DNA from: Cyanobacteria bacterium SIG32
GTDB taxonomy: Bacteria; Cyanobacteriota; Vampirovibrionia; Gastranaerophilales; Gastranaerophilaceae
DNA length: 32,804 bases
NCBI GenBank assembly: GCA_015152455.1
Contig: SUTY01000012.1
Location: 1-32,804 of the forward strand
Direction of reading: 5' to 3'
Shown: positions 8,282 to 17,553 of the stretch, in pieces
Numbering within the stretch: position 1 is the first letter of the stretch
Layout of the letters: each line of letters begins with the position of its first letter
Notes under the pieces: generated by a model
What the model saw: the letters and a program-made list of their open reading frames with translations, nothing else
Told to the model about the DNA's origin: nothing
Database searches by the model: none
Made by a program: the position numbers and the translations under genes

Positions 8282-9547
8282 ATGACACCAAGAAATTTTT
8301 TATTCACTTCTGAATCAGTTACAGAAGGACACCCCGACAAAGTTTGCGATCAAATTTCAGACGCAATTTTGGACGAATTTTTAACAAAGTACCCACAATC
8401 ACGTGTTGCTGCTGAAACAACAGTTACAACAGGCATGGCACTTGTTTGTGGTGAAATTACTGCAGATTGCTACGTTGATATTCCATCAATAGTTAGAAAC
8501 ACAATCAAAAACATTGGATATGTTGGCGAAGAAGGTGGCGGATTTGATTACAAAACATGCGCAGTATTAACAAGTATTGACGAACAATCTTGTGATATCG
8601 CAGGTGGCGTAAACAAGGCACTTGAAACTCGTTCAGAAAATGCTGATACATCAGTTTCTGAAACAGAAAATATCGGTGCTGGTGACCAAGGTATTATGTT
8701 TGGTTACGCTTGTAATGAAACACCTGAATTAATGCCATTACCAATCAGTTTAGCTCACAAATTGTCTTATAAATTGGCACAAGTTAGAAAACAAGGTCAA
8801 TTAAATTACTTAAGACCAGATGGCAAATCACAAGTTACAGTTGAATATGTTGATGGAAAACCATCAAGAATACATACAGTATTAATTTCAACTCAACACG
8901 ATCCTGAAATTAACGGTATTTCTGACAACTCAAAAGTTCAAGAAATTATTAAAAACGATATTAAAAAATACGTAATTGATGCTGTATTTGCGAACGAATC
9001 GATTCAACTTGATTCTGAAACTATCATCTTAGTAAACCCATCAGGACGTTTCGTTGTTGGTGGACCTCAAGGTGATGCTGGTTTAACTGGCCGTAAAATT
9101 ATCGTTGACACATATGGTGGTTACTCAAGACACGGCGGTGGCGCATTCTCAGGTAAAGACCCTACAAAAGTTGACAGATCTGCAGCTTATGCTGCAAGAT
9201 GGGTTGCTAAAAACGTAGTTGCGGCAGGATTGGCTGACAAATGCGAAATCGAATTAGCATATGCTATCGGTGTTGCTGAACCTATTTCTATCATGGTTGA
9301 CACTTTCGGAACAGGTAAAATTTCAGATGACGAAATTTCTAAACTTGTATTTGAAAACTTTGATTTAAGACCAGCTGCAATTATCAATCAATTCGACTTA
9401 CGTGGTTTGCCAGCTAAAAATGGTGGTAAATTCTACCAATTATTAGCTGCTTATGGTCACATGGGTAGAACTGATATCAACGTTCCTTGGGAATCTGTTG
9501 AAAAAGCTGAAACTTTAAAATCAAAATCATTAGCACTTAGCTGCTAA
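8282..9547 (+). CDS. metK: S-adenosylmethionine synthase
   Basis: MetK condenses ATP and methionine into S-adenosylmethionine, the cell's methyl donor; it is a cytoplasmic tetramer. Visible signatures are TEGHPDK (14-20, ATP binding), [12 protein letters not shown] near 131, the methionine-loop region, and [19 protein letters not shown] with the catalytic lysines. At 421 residues it is somewhat longer than E. coli MetK (384), within the range of cyanobacterial-type enzymes. The start has a strong TAAGGAG site and its own promoter. The site is predicted to be sequestered by a pseudoknot in the leader, suggesting feedback control by product or a related metabolite. The gene is monocistronic, closed by a 12-bp terminator hairpin at 9573. 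Confidence 0.97.
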   Translation: MTPRNFLFTSESVTEGHPDKVCDQISDAILDEFLTKYPQSRVAAETTVTTGMALVCGEITADCYVDIPSIVRNTIKNIGYVGEEGGGFDYKTCAVLTSIDEQSCDIAGGVNKALETRSENADTSVSETENIGAGDQGIMFGYACNETPELMPLPISLAHKLSYKLAQVRKQGQLNYLRPDGKSQVTVEYVDGKPSRIHTVLISTQHDPEINGISDNSKVQEIIKNDIKKYVIDAVFANESIQLDSETIILVNPSGRFVVGGPQGDAGLTGRKIIVDTYGGYSRHGGGAFSGKDPTKVDRSAAYAARWVAKNVVAAGLADKCEIELAYAIGVAEPISIMVDTFGTGKISDDEISKLVFENFDLRPAAIINQFDLRGLPAKNGGKFYQLLAAYGHMGRTDINVPWESVEKAETLKSKSLALSC

Positions 9548-9572
9548 TCTAATAGATTAATAGAAACAAGAG

Positions 9573-9605
9573 AAGAGGGTGGTTCTTAAAAACCACCCTC
9601 TTTAA
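9573..9605 (+). terminator. Strong intrinsic terminator after metK
   Basis: A perfect 12-bp stem (9573-9584 with 9591-9602) around a 6-base loop, ending in a short T-run. It lies between metK and the convergent fibre gene, and the hairpin could act on both strands. Confidence 0.85.
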
Positions 9606-9629
9606 ATGACGATTCACAATATATTATTA

Positions 9630-11342
9630 TTAATCATCTTGTTCTAATTTTTCAAGACGTTTATTTATAGCATTGATTTGCTCTTTTAATAATTTATTTT
9701 CTTCTTCAAGAACTTTCACCCTGTTATCAATTCCTGAAATTCTTGCAACAATAGTTTTCACTTCAGTAATTAAATTTTGAAGAATTTTATCAAGTTGCTT
9801 AACTGCATTCAATAGTGCATACTGGATACGTTCTTGTTTAACCACCAAGTATCCGTCGCCGTTTTTCTCAACCGCTTCAGGAAGAACCTTTTGAACTTCT
9901 TGAGCGATTACACCAACTCTGACAGTTTTATCTTTGTCGTCTTTGTATGTAAAGTATTTAGGAACAATATTTCGGATTTGTTCTAGACCGTTTTTGTATT
10001 CTTCTTTGATATTTTTAAGACGTTCATCTGAATACACAGTAATAGCTGATACACCAGAGATAATTCCAGTAGTAGAACTAGATCCTAAATAGACAACGTT
10101 GGTTGTAGTTGCGTCCGTAGCTGTCGGACCTGAACCAGCTCCAATACATGTTTTATTAGAACCTGTAACATAATAACAAGCCTTATTCCCTAAAGCTGAG
10201 TTATAATTTCCAGTAGAATTACTATACAAAGAATATACACCTATGCCAGCATTGTAACTTCCAGTTGTATTAGACATAAGAGCTCTATCACCAAAAGCAG
10301 CATTATTACCACCTGTTGTATTGTAATACAATGAATAAAATCCTGTAGCCGTATTATTACTACCAGAAGTCGCACTACCTAAAGCGTACATACCAGTTGC
10401 AGTATTTTGAAGACCTGTTTTCATAGAATACAAAGCATAGCGTCCAATAGCAGTATGTCCACTACCTGTTGTATTAGAAGCAAGTGCAGAATCTCCTACT
10501 GCAACATTTCGATAACCAGTTGTATTTGCCTTTAATGCTTCATATCCTATAGCTACATTGTTATAACCAGTTGTATTAGCTTTTAAAGAATTATAACCCA
10601 ATGTTGTGTTTTTCTCACCTGTACTAGAGCCACTAACACCCAGCATTGCATTTGCACCTATAGCTGTGTTGTAGCTACCAATATGATACTTCAAAGATTG
10701 ATAACCTAATGCGCTATTTTCTTGACCAGTAGTATTTGCATACATACTTGACATACCAACACCAGTATTGTACCTACCAGTCGTATTATTGTCTAAACTC
10801 CAATAGCCAAAAGCTGAATTACTTGAACCAGTAGTATTATCTCCAAGACTTGTGTGTCCCATCGCAGTATTACTTCCACCAGTTGTATTTTTCCATAATG
10901 CAAAAGCACCAAAAGCATTATTTCCACTGCCTGAAGTAAGAGATTCTAATGCACTAGAACCATGAGAATTATTAAAACCACTTGTTTCAGTTCTTGATTC
11001 AGAAACTTCACCCAAAAAAATACTTGAACCAGCAGCTCTTAAAGGGAAAGCAGCACCATTTTCATTATTTAACACTATATGGTCAGTTGAGCTATTAGGT
11101 ATTTGTATAACTAACTTTGCGTTCTCACCTTCTGCTTTTGTTTTTGTACCGATCATTGCGGTTTGAGAATTTGCCAAACCATAATATATATCACTATTAT
11201 TCGCCGCCCAACGCCAAGGATTTTCTATATCCACTGTTTTACGTTTTGTCATTATTGGTGCAAATGCCGCCAACATTACGGTCAAAATAAGCATTACAAC
11301 CATCATTTCGGCAAGTGTGAAAGCCTTAGAATTTCTTCTCAT
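9630..11342 (-). CDS. Prepilin-anchored fibre protein with head repeats and C-terminal S74 chaperone domain
   Basis: The 570-residue product has four parts. (1) A type III prepilin signal: MRRNSKA|FTLAE, with E at +5 and a hydrophobic helix to about residue 30. (2) A linker of about 110 residues. (3) About 16 repeats of roughly 17 residues (about 141-412), pattern NTAxGxxSLxxNTTGxx, resembling YadA-type trimeric head repeats. (4) A Peptidase_S74 intramolecular chaperone domain with S438-D439 in SDERLKNIKEEYKNG, the usual self-cleavage site, then VGVIAQEVQ and a C-terminal coiled coil (about 505-570). S74 domains are known from phage tail spikes, where they trimerise and cut themselves off. 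I chose ATG 11342 because GGGGGA lies 9 bases upstream; a TTG at 11351 sits too close to that site. Probable role: a trimeric surface fibre exported through a pilus or type II machine. Confidence 0.85.
   Translation of the reverse strand: MRRNSKAFTLAEMMVVMLILTVMLAAFAPIMTKRKTVDIENPWRWAANNSDIYYGLANSQTAMIGTKTKAEGENAKLVIQIPNSSTDHIVLNNENGAAFPLRAAGSSIFLGEVSESRTETSGFNNSHGSSALESLTSGSGNNAFGAFALWKNTTGGSNTAMGHTSLGDNTTGSSNSAFGYWSLDNNTTGRYNTGVGMSSMYANTTGQENSALGYQSLKYHIGSYNTAIGANAMLGVSGSSTGEKNTTLGYNSLKANTTGYNNVAIGYEALKANTTGYRNVAVGDSALASNTTGSGHTAIGRYALYSMKTGLQNTATGMYALGSATSGSNNTATGFYSLYYNTTGGNNAAFGDRALMSNTTGSYNAGIGVYSLYSNSTGNYNSALGNKACYYVTGSNKTCIGAGSGPTATDATTTNVVYLGSSSTTGIISGVSAITVYSDERLKNIKEEYKNGLEQIRNIVPKYFTYKDDKDKTVRVGVIAQEVQKVLPEAVEKNGDGYLVVKQERIQYALLNAVKQLDKILQNLITEVKTIVARISGIDNRVKVLEEENKLLKEQINAINKRLEKLEQDD
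10107..10922 (-). repeat. Tandem ~51-base coding repeats, about 16 units
   Basis: Each unit encodes about 17 residues with conserved Asn-x-Ala-x-Gly, Ser/Ala-Leu and Asn-Thr-Thr-Gly positions. Most units are 16-17 residues; one (GVSGSSTG region) is longer. The DNA sequences have diverged, so this is an old array held by protein selection rather than a recent expansion. Confidence 0.85.
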
Positions 11343-11362
11343 ATTTAACAATCCCCCATGTG

Positions 11363-11391
11363 TTTATATTAATATTATACCTAATTTTCAA
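11363..11391 (-). promoter_or_regulatory. Promoter of the fibre gene
   Basis: On the minus strand: TTGAAA, 17-base spacer, TATAAA. It is back to back with the MFS transporter promoter at 11422-11450. Confidence 0.65.
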
Positions 11392-11421
11392 CAGAAGGGC
11401 AACATGATAAACAAAATTTAC

Positions 11422-11450
11422 TTTACTATTTTTAACGTACAAATTATAAT
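11422..11450 (+). promoter_or_regulatory. Promoter of the MFS gene, apparently leaderless
   Basis: TTTACT (11422-11427), 17-base spacer, TATAAT (11445-11450). The ATG is at 11457, 6 bases after the -10 box, so transcription should begin at or next to the start codon. No Shine-Dalgarno sequence is present. Confidence 0.7.
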
Positions 11451-11456
11451 CAGATT

Positions 11457-12851
11457 ATGACAACTACAAAAGAAATCAAATGGACAATGTTTACAGTGAC
11501 TGCAATTGGCAGTCTTATTGCCATGCTTGATTCTACAACTGTTAACTTAGCACTTTATCCTATGTCGCAAGATTTGGGAGTAAGTTTATCTCAAATTCAA
11601 TGGGTAATGGTTGGCTACATGCTTATATTAACAGTATTTTTACCATTCTTTGGAAAACTTGGTGATATATTTCCTAAAAACAAACTTTACTCTACAGGGT
11701 TTATAATTTTTGCATTAGGTGCATTATTCAGCATGCTTGCTCCAAACTTTGCAACATTAGTTTCTGCAAGATGTTTTGAAGCAATAGGCGCATCCATAAT
11801 GCTTTCAAATGCACAAGCAATTATTGCCATAATATTTAAAAATGCACGACGAGGAAAAGCCCTGGGGTTGAACGGTTGTATGGTCGCAATAGGTGGAATG
11901 ACTGGTCCTGCTCTTGGTGGACTTTTAATAAATCATTTTGGCTGGCATTCGGTTTTTGCACCTTGCATTGTCGTTGCTCTTATCGGTGCATACTATGCAT
12001 GGAGAATCCTACCATCTCACACAAATATAAACAAATCTTTTAAATTCGATTATAAAGGGTTTTTGTATTTTACTATAAGCCTTTTGTCATTATTATTAGC
12101 AATATCTGAAGGATATCAATGGGGCTGGACATCAATTAAAATAATTTCATTGGGTATAATAACTTTAGTCTTTGGAAGTTTGTTTTATATGAGAGATCAC
12201 AAAATTAATTACCCATTAATTGATTTTTCAATGTTTAAAATCCGCCAATTTACATTTGGAAACTTAGCGGTTCTGACTTCTTATATGGCAATGTTCACAA
12301 GCACAATTTTGCTTCCGTTTTACTTAATGGAAATTATGCAATTTGATGCTCTAAAAGCAGGACTGTTAATATTGCCTTATTCTGCGACGCTTACAATTAT
12401 CGCTCCTGTAAGTGGATATTTAGCTGGCAAATACGGTGGAAGATATCTTACTTTAGCTGGACCAAGTGTTTATATAATAGCTCTTATTTTATTCTCAATG
12501 TTCAATACAAACACTCAAATATGGCAAATAATTTTAGCTTCTGGAATTATGGGGATAGGTAACGGCTTATTCCAGTCACCGTCTAATACCGAAATTTTAA
12601 CCAGCGTTCAGAAAAAAGATTTGGGTATTGCAGGTGGAATTTTAGCGTTGTCAAGGAATTTAGGTAACATTTTGGGCGTTGCAGTTACCATTACATTGTT
12701 TGAAGAATTTAAAGATTTTTATATGAATATCGGTCAAAGCTACAACACCGCATTTTTAAATTCTTACCACACAACAATGGCCTTTGGTATATTATTTGGT
12801 ATCACTTGTTTAATTTTTGCGTACATTGCATACAAACCACAAAAAAAATAA
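11457..12851 (+). CDS. MFS transporter, DHA2 (EmrB/QacA-like) drug exporter family
   Basis: A 464-residue polytopic membrane protein with about 14 predicted helices, starting with IGSLIAMLDSTTVNLALYPM, the classic first helix of DHA2 proton-drug antiporters (LDxTxVNxAL). The motif A loop reads FGKLGDIFPKNKLY, and motif C-like glycines occur in GGMTGPALGGLLI. Family members export drugs, dyes or other amphipathic compounds using the proton gradient; the substrate here cannot be told, and no EmrA-type partner is adjacent. The start is fixed by the family's N-terminus. There is no ribosome binding site, and the promoter's TATAAT ends 6 bases before ATG, so a leaderless mRNA is likely. It is divergent from the fibre gene, and typA follows with its own promoter. 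Confidence 0.9.
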   Translation: MTTTKEIKWTMFTVTAIGSLIAMLDSTTVNLALYPMSQDLGVSLSQIQWVMVGYMLILTVFLPFFGKLGDIFPKNKLYSTGFIIFALGALFSMLAPNFATLVSARCFEAIGASIMLSNAQAIIAIIFKNARRGKALGLNGCMVAIGGMTGPALGGLLINHFGWHSVFAPCIVVALIGAYYAWRILPSHTNINKSFKFDYKGFLYFTISLLSLLLAISEGYQWGWTSIKIISLGIITLVFGSLFYMRDHKINYPLIDFSMFKIRQFTFGNLAVLTSYMAMFTSTILLPFYLMEIMQFDALKAGLLILPYSATLTIIAPVSGYLAGKYGGRYLTLAGPSVYIIALILFSMFNTNTQIWQIILASGIMGIGNGLFQSPSNTEILTSVQKKDLGIAGGILALSRNLGNILGVAVTITLFEEFKDFYMNIGQSYNTAFLNSYHTTMAFGILFGITCLIFAYIAYKPQKK

Positions 12852-12880
12852 TTGAAATTAATTTATTAGTGTTATAAAAT
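12852..12880 (+). promoter_or_regulatory. Promoter of typA
   Basis: TTGAAA (12852-12857), 17-base spacer, TAAAAT (12875-12880), directly after the MFS stop codon. The leader would be about 27 bases and carries AAGGGGA. Confidence 0.6.
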
Positions 12881-12913
12881 ACAAGTGTACAATTTACACC
12901 CAAGGGGAATTTT

Positions 12914-14710
12914 ATGAGTTCAAATGAAAATATAAGAAATATAGCTATTATTGCACACGTAGATCACGGTAAAACAACTATGGTTGATTGTTTATTAAAG
13001 CAAGCTGGTGCATTTAGAGAGAATCAGCACGTCGAAGAACGAGTTTTAGATAGTAATGATTTGGAAAGAGAAAGAGGGATTACAATTCTTTCCAAAAACA
13101 TTTCTATCAATTATAAAGGCACAAAAATCAATGTTGTTGATACACCAGGTCACGCTGATTTTGGTGGCGAAGTTGAACGCGTATTGGGTATGGTTGATGG
13201 CGCATTATTAATTGTTGACGCCGCTGAAGGTCCAATGCCTCAAACTCGTTTTGTGTTATCAAAAGCTCTTGAATTAGGATTAAAAATAATTGTTGTAGTT
13301 AATAAAATTGACAAGCCAGCAGGAGAGCCTTTAACAGCTCTAGACAAGGTATTTGACTTATTTACAGAATTAACCGACCGAGAAGATTTAATAGATTTTC
13401 CATTCATATTTGCAAGTAGCTTAAATGGATTTGCTATAAAAGATTTGGATGACGAAAGAAAAGATATGATTCCTCTATTAGATTGTATTATGGAAAATAT
13501 CAAAGCCCCTGAATGTGATGATACAAAACCGTTACAGTTTAGGGCTACATCATTAGATTATAACGAATACGTCGGACGTATAGTTATTGGTAAAATCGCA
13601 AACGGAAAAGTAAAATCACAAGAACAAGTATGTGTTGTTCACGCTGACGGTTCTCAAGAACGTGGTAAAATCACAAAACTATTTGGTTTTAAAGACCTTG
13701 GAAGAGTAGAAATTGAAGAAGCATCTGCTGGTGATATTGTTGGGATTGCAGGATTTTCAGAAATTCAAATTGGAGAAAGTATTTGTGATTTGAATAATCC
13801 AAATCCATTACCTTTAATTCAGGTTGATGAGCCCACTTTACAAATGAATTTTTCAGTAAATGACAGTCCTTTTGCCGGTACTGAGGGTAAATTCGTTACT
13901 TCACGTCAAATCAGAAAACGTCTTTACAATGAATTAGAAAAAAATGTGAGTTTGAAAGTAGAAGATACAGATTCTACTGATGTATTCAAAGTTTCAGGTC
14001 GTGGTGAATTACACTTAGGTATTTTGATTGAAACAATGCGTCGTGAAGGTTATGAATTTGCCGTATCAAAACCTGAGGTTATTTATAAAGAAATTAATGG
14101 CGTACATTCTGAACCTTATGAAAATTTAATAGTAGATGTTCCTGAAGAATACGCTGGCGGAAGTATTGAAAGACTTGCAGGGCGCAAAGGTGAAATGCAG
14201 GAAATGCAAAATGCTAAAGGTCGTACAACTATGACATTCCACATTCCTGCTCGTGGACTTATAGGTTTTAGAAGTGAATTTATAAGAATGACTCGTGGTG
14301 AAGGAATTATGTATCATACATTCTTGGAATACAGACCTTATGCAGGCGACATTCCTCGTCAACGTAACGGTTCAATTATTGCCCACGAACAAGGTGAAGC
14401 TATTCCTTACGCATTAGCTCAATATGAAGATAGAGGTGTATTTTTCATCACACCAAAAACAAAAGTATATCGAGGTATGATTATCGGTGAATGTAATAAA
14501 CCTCAAGATATTGTTGTTAACATCTGTAAGACTAAAAAACTAACAAACATGAGAAGTGCCACAGCAGATGTGATGGTAACACTTCAAGCGCATAGACAAA
14601 TGGCATTGGAAGAATGCTTGGAATATATTTCAGATGACGAGTTGGTAGAAATTACCCCAGAAAATGTCAGAATTAGAAAAGCAGATTTAAACAAAAAAAT
14701 ATACAACTAG
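12914..14710 (+). CDS. typA: Ribosome-associated translational GTPase TypA/BipA
   Basis: TypA (BipA) is an EF-G-like GTPase that binds the ribosome and helps 50S assembly and growth under stress such as cold. The 598 residues match the family. G1 is AHVDHGKTT (14-22), the switch I region has RERGITI, G3 is DTPGHADF, and G4 is NKIDKP. A translation-factor domain II, an EF-G C-like domain and the BipA-specific C-terminal domain (ending with MRSATADVMVTLQ and ALEECLEYI) follow. AAGGGGA precedes the ATG. The gene is monocistronic, with promoter at 12852 and terminator at 14716. Confidence 0.97.
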   Translation: MSSNENIRNIAIIAHVDHGKTTMVDCLLKQAGAFRENQHVEERVLDSNDLERERGITILSKNISINYKGTKINVVDTPGHADFGGEVERVLGMVDGALLIVDAAEGPMPQTRFVLSKALELGLKIIVVVNKIDKPAGEPLTALDKVFDLFTELTDREDLIDFPFIFASSLNGFAIKDLDDERKDMIPLLDCIMENIKAPECDDTKPLQFRATSLDYNEYVGRIVIGKIANGKVKSQEQVCVVHADGSQERGKITKLFGFKDLGRVEIEEASAGDIVGIAGFSEIQIGESICDLNNPNPLPLIQVDEPTLQMNFSVNDSPFAGTEGKFVTSRQIRKRLYNELEKNVSLKVEDTDSTDVFKVSGRGELHLGILIETMRREGYEFAVSKPEVIYKEINGVHSEPYENLIVDVPEEYAGGSIERLAGRKGEMQEMQNAKGRTTMTFHIPARGLIGFRSEFIRMTRGEGIMYHTFLEYRPYAGDIPRQRNGSIIAHEQGEAIPYALAQYEDRGVFFITPKTKVYRGMIIGECNKPQDIVVNICKTKKLTNMRSATADVMVTLQAHRQMALEECLEYISDDELVEITPENVRIRKADLNKKIYN

Positions 14711-14715
14711 AATTT

Positions 14716-14740
14716 GAGGCTCTTTTGAGCCTCTTTTTTA
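14716..14740 (+). terminator. Intrinsic terminator after typA
   Basis: GAGGCTC (14716-14722) pairs with GAGCCTC (14727-14733) around a TTTT loop and is followed by six T. The mgtE -10 box begins 17 bases later. Confidence 0.9.
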
Positions 14741-14756
14741 ATTTTTATATTTGTAA

Positions 14757-14762
14757 TATAAT
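14757..14762 (+). promoter_or_regulatory. -10 box of mgtE, apparently leaderless
   Basis: TATAAT ends 6 bases before ATG 14769 and there is no Shine-Dalgarno sequence. The context TTGTAATATAAT is identical to that before mnmG on the other strand (30122-30127). The -35 region overlaps the typA terminator T-run and is poor. Confidence 0.55.
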
Positions 14763-14768
14763 CTTATT

Positions 14769-16139
14769 ATGATCAATATTACAAACATAGTTGACAGATT
14801 CCGCGAAATGATGACTGATGAAACCATTGATCAATTAAAAGAAGAATTGAACAACTATCACGTCGCGGATATCGCAGATATATTTCTAGAAATGAAACCT
14901 GAAGAACGCCTTCAGTGCTTTAAGTTGCTGGATTTAGAAAAAGCTGCGGATTTGATGGAATATTTAACACCTCAGCTTCAAGTTGAATTATTAGGTGATA
15001 TTGATGAAGAAGTCGCATCAAAAATCATTACTAAGTTACCACACGACGCCGCTGCGGACGTTTTGGGGGATATGGAAGATGATGAAAGCGAAACTTATTT
15101 AGATCGTTTGCCACACAAGTTTTCAGCCGAAGTCAGAGAACTTTTAACATATAACGAAGATACCGCAGGTGGTATTATGAACCCTTCTGTTTTGACTGTA
15201 AATTCTGATATGACGGTACAAGATGTATTAAATCACATTAGAATTAAAGCAGAACAAGATAACATGGAATTGTATTATATTTATGTTGTTGACAAACAAA
15301 ATCACTTATTGGGCGTTGTTTCTTTACGTAGTTTGATGACATCTCCAATTACAAAAAAAATAGAAGATATAATGATTTCTGATATAGTAAAACTTCACGT
15401 TGACGATTATCAGGATTATATTGCTGATGTATTCATGAAATATCAGTACAATGCGCTTCCTGTCGTTGATTTATACAACAGACTTAAAGGTATGATTACC
15501 TGGGACGACGTTCAAGATATCGTTGAAGAAGAAACTACCGAAACAATCTACCAATCTTCAGGTATTGCGACAGAATTGGTTGATGAAGACGAAATTCTTT
15601 CTGGTAATATTTTTAACGCAATAAAAGCAAGAACTCCTTGGTTATTCATAACATTAATTGGAGAATTTATTGCGGTAAATGTTGCTCATCATTTTGATGA
15701 AACACTATCAGCCTTACCGATAGTAGCTATATTTATGCCATTATTGGCAGGTTTGGGTGGTAATATTGGGACTCAAAGTATCACTTTGATGGTACGTGGT
15801 TTATCGACTGGACAAGTTACTTTAAGCTCAGCTATGTATCACATTATTCGTGAAATGGCAATTGGATTGTGTATAGGCTTATTCTTTGGTGCAATGACAA
15901 CTCTGGTCACTTGGGGCTGGCAACACAATGTAGAATTGGGAATTGTTGTAGGTATAGCAATGACAATTAATATGACTATGGCTACAATAATTGGTACCTT
16001 CACACCTTTTGCTCTAAAAACAGTTAATATTGATCCTGCAGTAGCGTCAGGTCCAGTAATTGCAACCACAATTGACGTTATTGGATTGGCAGTTTACTTT
16101 ACTCTCGTTTCAACATTTTTGTTGAACGTAATACAATAG
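14769..16139 (+). CDS. mgtE: Magnesium transporter MgtE
   Basis: MgtE is a dimeric Mg2+ channel/transporter gated by intracellular Mg2+ through its cytoplasmic domains. The 456 residues show the acidic MgtE N-domain of helical repeats (about 1-130), two CBS domains (about 140-255, with VVDKQNHLLGVVSL and ALPVVDLYNRLKGMITWDD), and a C-terminal membrane domain of five helices. The family motif GGNIGTQS lies before the pore helices. No M-box riboswitch is possible: only 28 bases separate the typA terminator T-run from the ATG, and the -10 box fills part of that. The mRNA appears leaderless. The LCP-family gene starts 18 bases downstream and is probably cotranscribed. Confidence 0.95.
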   Translation: MINITNIVDRFREMMTDETIDQLKEELNNYHVADIADIFLEMKPEERLQCFKLLDLEKAADLMEYLTPQLQVELLGDIDEEVASKIITKLPHDAAADVLGDMEDDESETYLDRLPHKFSAEVRELLTYNEDTAGGIMNPSVLTVNSDMTVQDVLNHIRIKAEQDNMELYYIYVVDKQNHLLGVVSLRSLMTSPITKKIEDIMISDIVKLHVDDYQDYIADVFMKYQYNALPVVDLYNRLKGMITWDDVQDIVEEETTETIYQSSGIATELVDEDEILSGNIFNAIKARTPWLFITLIGEFIAVNVAHHFDETLSALPIVAIFMPLLAGLGGNIGTQSITLMVRGLSTGQVTLSSAMYHIIREMAIGLCIGLFFGAMTTLVTWGWQHNVELGIVVGIAMTINMTMATIIGTFTPFALKTVNIDPAVASGPVIATTIDVIGLAVYFTLVSTFLLNVIQ

Positions 16140-16157
16140 TTTATATAAGGTTACATT

Positions 16158-17498
16158 ATGACTCCAAATACATTAGAAGACAGAGAAAAAATGCGTAGAA
16201 AGTCTTTGGAAACATACCTAAGACACGAATTAGAAAAACAAGAAGATCAAAATTCTTTTTTTAAAATTTTGACCGCTATGACTATAATTTTTCTTGGCAT
16301 AATTCTTACTATATTTTTATTTGCAGACAATAAAAAATTTCTTGAAAATTCTTTTGGCCAAGATTCATTTATAACAAGATTATTTGTAAATTTAACAGAA
16401 AGTAAAACTCGTAAAGAAAAAGCTGAATTTACGCTCCCATTCGGGCCGAGAAAACAAAACATTCTTCTCCTTGGAATCGATTCAAACGGTTCAGAATCTG
16501 ACATTTGGGAAGGCACTCGAACAGATACAATTGTTCTTTTAAATATTGACCCCAAAACAAAAACACTAAACGCTATTTCTATTCCAAGAGATAGCAAAGT
16601 TTACCTACCTGGAGATATGGGAGTTCAAAAAATAAATGCCGCCCACGCTATCGGCGGAATTAAAACAACAATAAAAACAGTTGAAGATACTTTAGGCGTA
16701 AGGGTTGACCGATACATTATGGTCCATGATGAAGCCGTTAAGAAAATTGTAGAAGCAATGGATGGTATTGATATATACGTAGAAAAAGATATGAATTACC
16801 ACGATTATGCAGGGAAATTACACATCAACCTAAAAAAAGGTCAACAACATTTATCTCCGGAACAAGTCGTCGGATACTTAAGATTTAGACATGACGCAAT
16901 GGGCGATATAGGTAGGGCGCAAAGACAACAATGGCTTTTGAGAGGAGTTTTAGAACAACTACAACAACCAAAAACTATTGCAAAAGTCCCTCAAATCTTA
17001 GCTATAGCAAAAGAATACGTCAAAACCGATATGTCACTATATGAAATGTCACAATACGCAGCAATTGCAAAACATTTTAACACTGATAATATTGAAATTG
17101 CGACACTTCCAGGCTCACCGAACAAAAAAGGTTATACAAGTTACTGGATACTTGATCCTGACAAAACACAAGAAGTAGTAAACCGCTTAATTTACAGAGA
17201 AAATAAAAAGTCTGACAAAGTACAATATGTTGCAAGCATTATGTATTCAAATGATAATGAAAAATTAAGCAAAACAATAATACAAGACTTAGAAGCAAAT
17301 AACGTAACGGTTAAATGTATTGGAACCTCAAATGCAACACATGCTCAATTTATTGCACACTCTAAAGATGTAACAACAGATTATTACAATTGGTTAAAGA
17401 AAAAAGTTCCAAACCTAAAAGCCAAACAATTCGTATATGATCCAATTAATTTCTATTGCAGTGATACAGATTTTACAATAATTATTGCTGGTCAATAA
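16158..17498 (+). CDS. LytR-CpsA-Psr (LCP) family protein with C-terminal LytR_C domain
   Basis: LCP proteins transfer lipid-linked glycopolymers onto peptidoglycan at the outer face of the membrane. The 446-residue product has a charged cytoplasmic N-terminus, one membrane helix (about 36-56), then an LCP domain (about 97-265). That domain has ILLLGIDS, the conserved Asp/Arg stretch GTRTDTIVLLNIDP, SIPRDSKVYLP, KINAAHAIGG and VGYLRFRHD. The C-terminal ~95 residues look like a LytR_C domain. AAGG precedes the ATG, and mgtE lies just upstream. Which glycopolymer is attached cannot be told. In cyanobacteria and relatives the family is involved in envelope assembly, so a wall-polysaccharide role is the best inference. 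Confidence 0.9.
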   Translation: MTPNTLEDREKMRRKSLETYLRHELEKQEDQNSFFKILTAMTIIFLGIILTIFLFADNKKFLENSFGQDSFITRLFVNLTESKTRKEKAEFTLPFGPRKQNILLLGIDSNGSESDIWEGTRTDTIVLLNIDPKTKTLNAISIPRDSKVYLPGDMGVQKINAAHAIGGIKTTIKTVEDTLGVRVDRYIMVHDEAVKKIVEAMDGIDIYVEKDMNYHDYAGKLHINLKKGQQHLSPEQVVGYLRFRHDAMGDIGRAQRQQWLLRGVLEQLQQPKTIAKVPQILAIAKEYVKTDMSLYEMSQYAAIAKHFNTDNIEIATLPGSPNKKGYTSYWILDPDKTQEVVNRLIYRENKKSDKVQYVASIMYSNDNEKLSKTIIQDLEANNVTVKCIGTSNATHAQFIAHSKDVTTDYYNWLKKKVPNLKAKQFVYDPINFYCSDTDFTIIIAGQ

Positions 17499-17527
17499 TA
17501 GACAAAGTTAAAAAAATATGCTAGAAT
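17499..17527 (+). promoter_or_regulatory. Promoter of lemA
   Basis: TAGACA (17499-17504), 17-base spacer, TAGAAT (17522-17527) with a TGC extended -10. It starts at the base after the LCP stop codon. Confidence 0.7.
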
Positions 17528-17553
17528 AACAATGGATATTATGGAGGATTTGT

